A stretch of 7,450 nucleotides of DNA from Christensenella sp. UBA767 (GCA_002297185.1 DBJV01000100.1:1-7450); one strand, 5' to 3'; numbered from the stretch's first letter, positions 1 through 7,031 are shown. Notes: generated from the letters alone by a model not told the origin. Made by a program: numbers and translations.

Positions 1-503
1 GGCGACACCATCGGCTCCGTACCGCGCGTAACGGAAGATCCGCCTGCATGCACATATACCTTAATTCCGTTCTTATCGGCGTAATGCACGAGTCCTTCGA
101 TTTGCTCTTTCGTCGAGGGGAACACCACGATATCAGGCACGTTTTCCACGATACCTTTTCTAAGGCGCATAATATCGATCATGGTTTTGCCGTATGCAAG
201 GCGCACTCTCTCGAAGTCGTCAATGCTTGCGTTTTCCTCGCCTACGATTGCCGTGATTTCCGCAATTTGTTCTTTTGTAAGCGCGCTTTCAACGTGTACG
301 TCAACGAGTTGCTCTCCCGTATCCACCATCTCTTTGAAGTCGTCGTCGGTGAGCGAGAAGATGTTTTTAATCAGTTTATAAAGACCTTCTTTGGGGGCTT
401 TGTACTTGTTGGGATCGCCCCATTTCATAATGGAACGGAAAGATTTCTCTTGGGGTGCTTCGGTGATCCACTTAGGCTCGAATTCCTTATAGGGTTTTGA
501 CAT
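1..503 (-). CDS. FAD-linked oxidase, YgcU / alkyl-DHAP synthase-like (N-terminal part; runs off left edge)
   Basis: The reading frame is open from an ATG at 503-501 to the window edge, giving 167 complete residues of a protein cut off at its C-terminus. Residues about 8-57 carry the N-terminal module seen in bacterial relatives of alkyldihydroxyacetonephosphate synthase, with a KWGDP motif at 27-31 followed by a Lys-rich helix and LTDDDF. From about residue 122 the FAD-binding PCMH-type fold starts (PDIVVFPSTKEQIEGLV, then a glycine-rich HAGGSSVTRGTEP stretch that normally contacts the FAD pyrophosphate). A GGAGG site at 512-508 lies 4 nt before the ATG. It is the last gene of the operon visible here, 73 nt after the FGGY kinase. 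The family includes glycolate/lactate dehydrogenases, E. coli YgcU and ether-lipid-forming alkyl-DHAP synthases. The C-terminal residues that would separate these lie outside the window, so family is fairly sure and substrate unknown. Confidence 0.85.
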   Translation of the reverse strand, partial: MSKPYKEFEPKWITEAPQEKSFRSIMKWGDPNKYKAPKEGLYKLIKNIFSLTDDDFKEMVDTGEQLVDVHVESALTKEQIAEITAIVGEENASIDDFERVRLAYGKTMIDIMRLRKGIVENVPDIVVFPSTKEQIEGLVHYADKNGIKVYVHAGGSSVTRGTEPMVS

Positions 504-576
504 AATTCCTCCAATTGCCGTTTTATCCGACCGTTTTCGACAGATAAACCGACGATTTATTCATTTTAATTATTTT
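504..576 (-). other. 73-nt intergenic spacer with weak hairpin and RBS
   Basis: This is the longest gap inside the operon. Reading the minus strand, TTTATC (548-543) can pair with GATAAA (527-522) across a 15-nt loop, extended by a few pairs beyond one mismatch. There is no following U-run, so it is not an intrinsic terminator. It sits just upstream of the GGAGG (512-508) of the FAD-linked oxidase. It could be an RNA processing or stability element, or chance. No convincing promoter was seen in it, so the oxidase is probably co-transcribed with the kinase. Confidence 0.3.
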
Positions 577-2154
577 TTAGTTGTTTTCGTTTTCAGGCTT
601 TGCGTTGCGCAAAATCACCTTCAAATCGTCGTAAAGTCTCTTGTTGTTGGGATATATCCTGCGATATATTCTGTTGTACAGTTTATTATAAAGCGCATGC
701 TCTTTCATATCGGGTTTGAACTCTGCGGATATATGCACCATATTTTCCGCCGCCTCTTCAAAGGACTTATAAACGCCCAATCCCTTGAACGCCGTGATTG
801 CCGCGCCCAGCGACGACGTCTCATACGTCTGCGCTCTTCTTACGGGGATACCCATGATATTTGCCGTAATTTGGCAAATCTCGTCGCTTTCGCTGCCGCC
901 GCCCGACACCGCCAAAAATTCCACTTTGATTTTCGTCTTGCGTTGGATTGAAAGCAACCCGTCGTAAAGTCCGTATGCGATACCCTCTATTATCGCGCGA
1001 TAAATATGTATGCGCGTATGGCAATCCGCAAATCCGAGTATTGCGCCTCTTGCCGTTGGATGCTTAATACCCGGCGTCCAATACGGTTGCAAAATCAGTC
1101 CTTCGCAACCTGCAGGCACGTCTTTGAGGTGTCTATTGAGAAGTTCCTCTGCGGCAATGCCGAGTTCCTTTGCCTCTTTCACCTCTTTGTGCGCAAATTC
1201 GTTCTTAAACCACGAAAGCATCCAATATCCGCGATAAATCTCCACTTCGGGATTATATTTCCCGGGCAGCACCGCAGGGTAAGACGGCACAAACGGCTCC
1301 GTTTCGACATATTTATCCGTAGTCACTGACACCGTGGCGGTAGTACCAAGCGAAAGCGACGCTCCCGTACTATCCACGCAACCCGAACCGAGCGTTTCGC
1401 ATCCCTTATCCGAACCCGATGCAATCACGGGCAATCCTTGCTTAATACCTAGGTCGTCGCTCGCCTCTTTTGTGATATACCCGATAATCGTCCCCGGCTC
1501 CACAAGTTCGCACATATCCTTCGCTTTCAAATCGAAAATAGGTGCTGTTATCGCGCGAGGCCCTTGCCACGTCTTTGCCTTGTAGTCAAACGGAATATGC
1601 CCTATTTGGTTTGCCACCGAGTCTTTCATAACCCCCGTCAAACGATAGGTAATATATCCCGAAAACATCAAGAATTTGTGCATCTTCGCCCAAACTTCAG
1701 GCTCGTACTCATGCACCCAGTTGCACGCGGACGATTTGCATTGAGTCGCCGCCATATCGTACATATTGATAAGTCGCAAAAGCGATTTGAAACCCGAACC
1801 GAATCTCGTCTTGTCCGCGTCCTTGACTTCTCTTTGGTCGAGCCACAAAATGATATCGCGCAGCGGCTTTCCGTCCTTATCAACAACCACAGCGGTATCA
1901 CGGATTGTGGTAACGCTCACCGCGCGGATATCGTTCCAAAGTTCGGAGCATTTTGCTTTAAGTCCGTTAGTCGCCTCTTTCAGCCTATCCCAATAGAACT
2001 CGGGCTTTTGCTCCGCCCAACCTATTTCCTTTGAAAAATACGGCTCTTTAAAATGTACTTTCTCTTTCCCGTAATCTTTCCCGTGCTTATCGAACAGCAT
2101 TGCGCGCACGCTCTGCGTTCCGAAGTCTATTGTCAGCACCAATGGTTCACTCAT
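577..2154 (-). CDS. FGGY-family carbohydrate kinase, YgcE-like
   Basis: The 525-residue protein has the full length of FGGY sugar/polyol kinases and both ATPase lobes. Visible motifs are the N-terminal phosphate-binding strand (IDFGTQS, 9-15), WLDQR (104-108, equivalent to the substrate-binding W-x-D-x-R of glycerol and xylulose kinases), the catalytic-base region SGSDKG (246-251, D249 the likely base), SLGTTATVS (268-276), and the C-terminal FGGY signature around SGGGSESDEICQ (417-428) followed by SSLGAA (447-452). The segment YRGYWMLSWF (307-316) and the SDKG form of the base motif differ from glycerol kinase (GDQQ) and look more like the YgcE group. It would phosphorylate a polyol, sugar or related triol with ATP in the cytoplasm. 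The ATG at 2154 follows GAGGG (2165-2161) by 6 nt. It lies 21 nt after the DUF1667 gene. Kinase family is secure; calling it glycerol kinase is not justified. Confidence 0.93.
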   Translation of the reverse strand: MSEPLVLTIDFGTQSVRAMLFDKHGKDYGKEKVHFKEPYFSKEIGWAEQKPEFYWDRLKEATNGLKAKCSELWNDIRAVSVTTIRDTAVVVDKDGKPLRDIILWLDQREVKDADKTRFGSGFKSLLRLINMYDMAATQCKSSACNWVHEYEPEVWAKMHKFLMFSGYITYRLTGVMKDSVANQIGHIPFDYKAKTWQGPRAITAPIFDLKAKDMCELVEPGTIIGYITKEASDDLGIKQGLPVIASGSDKGCETLGSGCVDSTGASLSLGTTATVSVTTDKYVETEPFVPSYPAVLPGKYNPEVEIYRGYWMLSWFKNEFAHKEVKEAKELGIAAEELLNRHLKDVPAGCEGLILQPYWTPGIKHPTARGAILGFADCHTRIHIYRAIIEGIAYGLYDGLLSIQRKTKIKVEFLAVSGGGSESDEICQITANIMGIPVRRAQTYETSSLGAAITAFKGLGVYKSFEEAAENMVHISAEFKPDMKEHALYNKLYNRIYRRIYPNNKRLYDDLKVILRNAKPENENN

Positions 2155-2175
2155 AATTTTCCCTCTTATCCTTTA

Positions 2176-2511
2176 TCAATAGATTGTTGCCGTAGCGATG
2201 AGATTGACGTCCGTACCCACGACGTTTTGCGCCACGACGTCCCCTCTCTTCACCTTTTTATCGACAACGATAGCGTTGATTTCATTCATCAAATCGTCAA
2301 TTTTCGCTTTCGGAATTTCCCCGTCCGTTCTCACGGGAAGTACGGGATAATCCTTAAACGCCGTCGCCACCGTCGAGCAAACGCTCCTCATCGGGCAAGT
2401 AGTTTCGGATATGGCAAACGCCTCTCCTCTCTTGCAACCGTTGCCTGTAACGACCCCGTTTTCGACGCTTATTCTGCACCCTCTCGGGCAAACGATACAC
2501 ACCAAATCCAT
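2176..2511 (-). CDS. DUF1667 family protein, probable iron-sulfur partner of the adjacent flavoprotein
   Basis: The 111-residue protein begins with CIVCPRGC (C5, C8, C12) and has a further Cys at 26 (GNGCKRG). This CxxCxxxC-x13-C spacing resembles the N-terminal [4Fe-4S] motif of molybdopterin oxidoreductases. Two more Cys lie at 39 and 45. The remainder (about 50-111) contains PVLPVRTDGEIPKAKIDDLM and a short beta-rich end typical of DUF1667. The family is known to occur next to GlpA-like and paired FAD oxidoreductases in anaerobic Firmicutes. Its biochemical role is not established; an electron-transfer subunit is inferred from the cysteines and neighbours. The ATG directly abuts the TAA of the upstream gene with no spacer, and its GGAGG (2524-2520) lies inside the last codons of that gene, which suggests translational coupling and equal expression. 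Confidence 0.9.
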   Translation of the reverse strand: MDLVCIVCPRGCRISVENGVVTGNGCKRGEAFAISETTCPMRSVCSTVATAFKDYPVLPVRTDGEIPKAKIDDLMNEINAIVVDKKVKRGDVVAQNVVGTDVNLIATATIY

Positions 2512-3759
2512 TTATCTTTCCTCCACGACTGCCACGATTTTCGATTTATCGGTTATACCGAACGCCGAGAAATCAATCTCCACTCTCTGCATTTCCGGCG
2601 GACGCAAGAAGGCGAAGTTTTTCTTATACACTTCCTTCCCGTCAACCGTAAATTTGAGCGTCGCCTTATCCATATCTCTTGCCGCGCGGAAGAAGAACAC
2701 CACCTTGTCGCAAGGCTTGCCGAGGTCAATGCGATGCGGCACGAAACTCAAAAGTCCCTCGCCCTTTTCAATGCGCGCGCTCTTGCCCGACGGTTTGAAG
2801 TCAACCGCATTCGCGCCTGCGTCTTTTGCACATTCCGACACATAATCTACCAAATCGAACACGTTAAGTGCGTTTCCTGCCGAAAACACGCCATCAATGG
2901 ACGACATATACGTCTGATCGCAATCCGCGCCTTTTGTGAACGGATTGATTTTCACACCCAGCGATTCGGCAATTTCGTTTTCTGGAATAAGTCCCACGGA
3001 AAGTATAAGTGCATCGCAATCGATACGTCTTTGAGTGCCTTCGATAGGTCTCATTTTGTCATCGACTTTTGCAACTTCCACGCCCTCGAGCCTGTCTTTT
3101 CCAAACACCTTCGTAACCGTATGCGAGAGGTAAAGCGGTATATCGAAATCGTGCAAGCATTGATGAATATTCCTCGTAAGTCCGCTCGGAGTAGGCTTGA
3201 CTTCATACACACCCTCAACCTTTGCGCCCTCGAGCGTAAGACGGCGAGCCATAATAAGACCTATATCGCCGCTGCCCAAAATCACGCACTTTTTGGTCGG
3301 GAGTTTTCCTTGCAAGTTGACGAAGTTTTGCGCCGTACCTGCGGTAAAAACGCCGCTCGGACGAGTGCCTTGAATAAACACCTGCTTTGCCGTGCGCTCT
3401 CTGCACCCCGTCGCCAAAACGATTGATTTGGTAAAGAATTTCTCTATGCCGTTTGATGACACGGCTGTGATTTCAAATCCGCCGTCCTTTTTCTCCACGC
3501 GCGTAACGAACGTGAGCGTAAACGTATCTATATCCAATTCTTTTACAAAATCTATATATCTTTCGCTATATTCGGGGCCTGCGAGTTTTTCGCCGAAACG
3601 GATAAGTCCAAACCCGTCATGCACGCATTGTTTGAGTATGCCTCCAAGCCTCGCCTCTCTTTCGATAACGGCAACTTTTCCGCCTTTAAGGCATGCGCTT
3701 TGCGCTGCGGACAAACCTGCAGGGCCGCCGCCGATAACCACAACGTCATAATTTCGCAT
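2512..3759 (-). CDS. NAD(P)/FAD-dependent oxidoreductase (pyridine nucleotide-disulfide oxidoreductase class II type)
   Basis: The 415-residue flavoprotein has an N-terminal FAD dinucleotide-binding fold (VVIGGGPAG, 7-15), the LGGILKQC segment (38-45), ATGCRER (116-122), a second Rossmann motif for NAD(P) (GSGDIG, 162-167), and the late FAD motif GVFSAGNA (290-297). From about residue 335 to the end there is a small beta-rich domain without membrane segments. The short stretch LTRNIHQCL (194-202) is characteristic of the subfamily that pairs with GlpA-like dehydrogenases and DUF1667 proteins. There is no CxxC redox pair as in thioredoxin reductase. The likely role is to pass electrons from the partner dehydrogenase to NAD(P), analogous in place to GlpB, in the cytoplasm. 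The start at 3759 follows a GGGGG (3772-3768) by 8 nt and leaves one base after the TGA of the upstream gene. Family is confident; partner role is inferred. Confidence 0.92.
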   Translation of the reverse strand: MRNYDVVVIGGGPAGLSAAQSACLKGGKVAVIEREARLGGILKQCVHDGFGLIRFGEKLAGPEYSERYIDFVKELDIDTFTLTFVTRVEKKDGGFEITAVSSNGIEKFFTKSIVLATGCRERTAKQVFIQGTRPSGVFTAGTAQNFVNLQGKLPTKKCVILGSGDIGLIMARRLTLEGAKVEGVYEVKPTPSGLTRNIHQCLHDFDIPLYLSHTVTKVFGKDRLEGVEVAKVDDKMRPIEGTQRRIDCDALILSVGLIPENEIAESLGVKINPFTKGADCDQTYMSSIDGVFSAGNALNVFDLVDYVSECAKDAGANAVDFKPSGKSARIEKGEGLLSFVPHRIDLGKPCDKVVFFFRAARDMDKATLKFTVDGKEVYKKNFAFLRPPEMQRVEIDFSAFGITDKSKIVAVVEER

Positions 3760-3760
3760 A

Positions 3761-5485
3761 TCACATACCCCCTTTCGTATTTCCGTAAACGATAACGCTG
3801 CCCTCGTCGCCTTTAAGCACGTCCTCTATTTCGATTCCTTCATGCTCCGCAATGATTTTCGCAACGAGCGGCGAACAGAATCCGCCCTGACATCTGCCCA
3901 TACCGGGGCGCACGCGACGTTTGATACCGTCAATCGTCGCCACTTTGAGCGGACTTTCGAGAGCGTCTATAATTTCGCCCTTGCTCACCTCTTCGCAGCG
4001 GCAAATAATCTCGCCGTAGTCGGAATTGTTTTTGATGTATTCCGCGCGCACGCTATCGGGCTGATCCGCAAGTCTCGGCGTATGCTTATAAACGGGATTG
4101 AAATTCTTATTATCCTTTGCCCCGAGGTCTTGTTTCACCCAATCTCTTATATCGCAAGCGATTGCGGGAGCGGCGGTGATACCCGGCGATTGAATGCCTG
4201 CCGCCTCATAAATATTGCTTGTAAATATACCTCTGCGCACCACGAAATCCTCTTCGTACGTTGCCGCGCGAGTGCCTGAAAAATACGTAATAACGTCGCC
4301 CTTATTGAGCATAGGTTGAGCGAGTTTTTGCTTTTTGATGATATTGTCGATGTCCTGCATGGACGTGGAATAGTCCTCTCTAAACGGCACTTCGTGAGCG
4401 TCGGGGCCAACGAGAATATTCCCGTCAACCGTACGCATAACGCCGCCGCCTTTGGTATGTCCAACTTGCTCTTTGTTGTCGGGACGAGCCTCGGGAGGAA
4501 GAGGCGCAAAGAAACTGCGCGCATACGACGACAGCGCATACCCCACTCTCTTTTTGTCGAGAATGATATCCGTGCCTTTTCTCGGATGTATGGTAAAAGT
4601 CCTATCCCCTGCCATATCCGCAATCACGTCGCTATACACGCCTGCGCAATTGACCACTGTTTTTGGATAAATCACGCCCCTATTCGTCTCAACGCTTACG
4701 ATTTTTCCGTTCTCGACCTTCATACCTTTGACGTAGGTATTAAGCGACGCCTTTGCGCCGTTCTCGATAGCGTTGTCCGCAAGCGCAATTGTCGTTTTGT
4801 ACGGCGAAACCATACCTGCGGTTGCCATATACATTGCGCCCGTCGCCCACTGTGGTGGATTAGGCTCTATTTCTTTCAATTGTTTCGGAGTGAGATGCCT
4901 TACGCCCTCAATGCCGAGTTGTTTGGCACGGAGTTTGTAAAGCGGAGAAATAATAGCGTTCTCCCACTTTGTGGAGAAAATAAAAGTCTGCGCCCAACGT
5001 TTGAGTTGAAGTCCCAACTCCTCTGCAAGTTTTGTGTATGCCTTATTTCCTGCAAGCACGTATTTGAGCTTTTGCTGCCCTTTGTGAAGGTCGATTCCCG
5101 GGTGAATGCAGCCGTCGTTTCTCGACGACGCACCGCACGCCACGTCATTACACTTTTCCACCAAAAGCACGCTTATATCGAGGCGCGTAAGTTCTCTTGC
5201 CACAGCGCACCCGACGATACCGCCGCCAATGACAAGCACGTCTGGCGTTTGCCCGTCAAGTGCCTTGTCCTCGAGCGAGGGACGTTTCGGCTCTTCGTGA
5301 AAGCCTTTAAGTTTGATGTCGTTAAGCACGCCGAGCGACTTTTTGCACACGGCAGCCTTTCCGCATCTGTAGATATCCGCCCAGTTGTCGAGTTCGCCCG
5401 TCAGCCTTACGCATCCGCGATACTCTTCCACCTTGACGGACGGCGCAATCTTATTGACCGCCTTGCGTATCTTTGCCAAATTCAT
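3761..5485 (-). CDS. GlpA/LhgO-like FAD-dependent dehydrogenase with N-terminal BON-like and C-terminal BFD [2Fe-2S] domains
   Basis: The 574-residue protein has three parts. Residues about 1-61 resemble a BON-type alpha/beta domain (CVRLTGELDNWAD then GVLNDIKLKG). The DAO-type FAD domain begins with DVLVIGGGIVG (82-92), continues through GASSRNDGCIHPGID (118-132) and ends near AAGIQSPGITAAPAIA (428-443). The C-terminus has a BFD-like [2Fe-2S] domain with C495, C497, C532 and C537 in a CxC-x34-CxxxxC pattern, as in GlpA of the anaerobic glycerol-3-phosphate dehydrogenase. The substrate segment SRNDGCIHPG lies between GlpA and 2-hydroxyglutarate oxidase forms, so glycerol-3-phosphate is possible but not shown. 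There is no GlpC-like membrane anchor in the window; electrons probably go to the next flavoprotein. The ATG at 5485 has AAGGGG (5498-5493) 7 nt upstream and overlaps the ligase gene by 35 nt; no later start would keep the N-terminal domain. Confidence 0.9.
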   Translation of the reverse strand: MNLAKIRKAVNKIAPSVKVEEYRGCVRLTGELDNWADIYRCGKAAVCKKSLGVLNDIKLKGFHEEPKRPSLEDKALDGQTPDVLVIGGGIVGCAVARELTRLDISVLLVEKCNDVACGASSRNDGCIHPGIDLHKGQQKLKYVLAGNKAYTKLAEELGLQLKRWAQTFIFSTKWENAIISPLYKLRAKQLGIEGVRHLTPKQLKEIEPNPPQWATGAMYMATAGMVSPYKTTIALADNAIENGAKASLNTYVKGMKVENGKIVSVETNRGVIYPKTVVNCAGVYSDVIADMAGDRTFTIHPRKGTDIILDKKRVGYALSSYARSFFAPLPPEARPDNKEQVGHTKGGGVMRTVDGNILVGPDAHEVPFREDYSTSMQDIDNIIKKQKLAQPMLNKGDVITYFSGTRAATYEEDFVVRRGIFTSNIYEAAGIQSPGITAAPAIACDIRDWVKQDLGAKDNKNFNPVYKHTPRLADQPDSVRAEYIKNNSDYGEIICRCEEVSKGEIIDALESPLKVATIDGIKRRVRPGMGRCQGGFCSPLVAKIIAEHEGIEIEDVLKGDEGSVIVYGNTKGGM

Positions 5486-6989
5486 TTTCTAACCCCTTAA
5501 TATCGATTTTTCCAATTTTAGTTCTCGGGAACACGTCCTTGCACTCAACGCACTTCGGCACGTTCCAATGCGACATACGTCTTGCGATATGCGCAATAAT
5601 TTCCTGTTTTTGTTGCGACGAAAGTTGACCTTCGACCACGATTTTTATAAACGGTTTCGCCCCCACTCGGTATTCGATGCAAGCGCACTCTTTGACAAAA
5701 TCGAGTTCTTTCGCAACCCTTTCTATCTCGGTGGGAAACACATTCACTCCCGATATCTTTATAAGGCGTTTCTTGCGCCCCATATAAAACAGCCTTCCCT
5801 CTTCGTCTTGCCTAAAGAAGTCGCCGCTCTTTACGTAAGTCACGCCATCCAAAGTCACCATAGCCTCTTTTGTGGCTTTCTCGTCAAAGGCGTAGCCGCT
5901 CATAATCTGGTCTCCGCCTATAAGCAACTCTCCGACTTCGCCCTTTTCGACGTCGTTCAAATTCTCATCGACGATGCGCACTTTCACTCCGTTTATAGGC
6001 TTACCCACGCTCCCCGACAGATAATCGTCCTTGGACACCGTGCATACGCTCGCCGTTTCGGTAAGTCCGTACCCGGCCGACAGCACTCCCTTTCCGCCTG
6101 CCTCTTTCATACGCTTGTCAAACGCCTCGACAAGTTCCTTGCTCACAGCGTCGCCGCCGACATAGACGTCCTCTATGCACGACACGTTATCGCCGCAAAA
6201 GTCCTCGCACGCAAGCAGTTTGGACACCATTCTCGGCACGGCAAGCATAGTGGTAACTCTGTTTTTGGCAATAATTTTCACCGTCTTTTCGGGCTTGAAA
6301 ATAGGTTGCAACACCATACGCATATTCGTGCAAAGGGATGCGTGCATACCTATGCAAAGCCCAAATCCGTGAAACATCGGCAGCACCACCAGCATAGCGT
6401 TTCGCTCGGAGAACTTATCGTCGAGATATTGCAGAAGATTTCCTGCCATAGCGTTTGCGCAACGAGAGGATATCGCAACTGTTTTCGGCTCGCCCGACGT
6501 TCCGCCCGACTGCATATAGAACATAATATCCTCGCCGTCGCCCTCGTATATCTCAAAATGCCTGCTATGAGGAAGTCCCAAATAATCATATACGCCGAAG
6601 TGGCAAATAACTCTTTTCGCCTTTCCGCATCTGAAGAAAAATTTACCTTGATTTACGTCGCTCAAAAACACGACTTTGGGAGATAGTTTTTTGACTGCCG
6701 CCGCAAATTCGTCTGCGGACAGTTTTGGATGAATCATAGATGCCGTCGCGCCTATACGCGAGCAAGCGTACGCCGCAATCACGCTCTGCTCGATGTTTGG
6801 CAAAGTGAGCATAACCACGTCGCCCCTTCTCACTCCGAGTTTATAAAGACCGCCTGCAACTCTATCTATTTCTTTGAAAAATTTTGCAAACCGCATTTTG
6901 CGCCCGCCACGAACGAGGGCAATGCTCTCGTCCTGTTTTTTGCGGTAATCGCGCATAAAGTTATATAAAGAAGTATGTACGTCTATCAT
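5451..6989 (-). CDS. AMP-dependent synthetase/ligase (acyl-CoA synthetase-like)
   Basis: This 512-residue protein belongs to the ANL adenylating superfamily. The P-loop motif appears as QSGGTSGEPKT (160-170), a variant of TSGTTGxPK. The A5 motif is GYGLTETAS (307-314), the hinge region is KSGDFF (387-392) followed by MGRKKRLIKISGVNVFPTEIE (403-423), and A10 is PRTKIGKID (488-496) with K494 the expected adenylation lysine. Such enzymes activate a carboxylate with ATP to an acyl-AMP and usually pass it to CoA. The acid cannot be read from the sequence. It is the first gene of the operon and lies just downstream of a near-consensus promoter. No Shine-Dalgarno sequence precedes the ATG at 6989, nor the internal ATG at residue 12. 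The first ATG fits the usual family N-terminus best and fits leaderless translation. The gene overlaps the GlpA-like gene by 35 nt. Confidence 0.92.
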   Translation of the reverse strand: MIDVHTSLYNFMRDYRKKQDESIALVRGGRKMRFAKFFKEIDRVAGGLYKLGVRRGDVVMLTLPNIEQSVIAAYACSRIGATASMIHPKLSADEFAAAVKKLSPKVVFLSDVNQGKFFFRCGKAKRVICHFGVYDYLGLPHSRHFEIYEGDGEDIMFYMQSGGTSGEPKTVAISSRCANAMAGNLLQYLDDKFSERNAMLVVLPMFHGFGLCIGMHASLCTNMRMVLQPIFKPEKTVKIIAKNRVTTMLAVPRMVSKLLACEDFCGDNVSCIEDVYVGGDAVSKELVEAFDKRMKEAGGKGVLSAGYGLTETASVCTVSKDDYLSGSVGKPINGVKVRIVDENLNDVEKGEVGELLIGGDQIMSGYAFDEKATKEAMVTLDGVTYVKSGDFFRQDEEGRLFYMGRKKRLIKISGVNVFPTEIERVAKELDFVKECACIEYRVGAKPFIKIVVEGQLSSQQKQEIIAHIARRMSHWNVPKCVECKDVFPRTKIGKIDIKGLENEFGKDTQGGQ

Positions 6990-6997
6990 ATAGGAAA

Positions 6998-7026
6998 ATT
7001 ATACAATATCAAACATTTGTAGTCAA
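6998..7026 (-). promoter_or_regulatory. Sigma-A-like promoter P1 of the operon, predicted leaderless
   Basis: On the minus strand TTGACT (7026-7021) is followed by a 17-nt spacer and TATAAT (7003-6998). This is 11 of 12 consensus bases at ideal spacing, with AT-rich DNA upstream that could act as an UP element. Counting 7 nt from the -10 puts the start at A 6991, only 2 nt before the ATG at 6989. The mRNA would be essentially leaderless, which matches the missing Shine-Dalgarno sequence of the ligase gene. Confidence 0.8.
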
Positions 7027-7031
7027 CATCG

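Noticed and set aside
522..548. Intergenic hairpin as a terminator or riboswitch
   Set aside because: Only 6 clean pairs with a 15-nt loop, no U-run, and no match to a riboswitch core known to me.
577..2154. Naming the FGGY kinase glpK
   Set aside because: The base motif is SGSDKG rather than GDQQ and the insert around YWMLSWF differs from glycerol kinase, so the symbol would overstate the evidence.
2053..3426. 457-codon open frame on the plus strand
   Set aside because: It is in exact antisense register with the kinase, DUF1667 and flavoprotein genes, crosses their junctions, shows no recognisable domain and is explained by sense codon bias.
4316..5500. 394-codon open frame on the plus strand
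   Set aside because: Codon-aligned shadow of the GlpA-like gene, whose domains are unmistakable; no family resemblance and no promoter context.
5568..6686. 372-codon open frame on the plus strand
   Set aside because: Codon-aligned shadow of the AMP-dependent ligase, rich in His, Arg and Phe as expected of an antisense translation.
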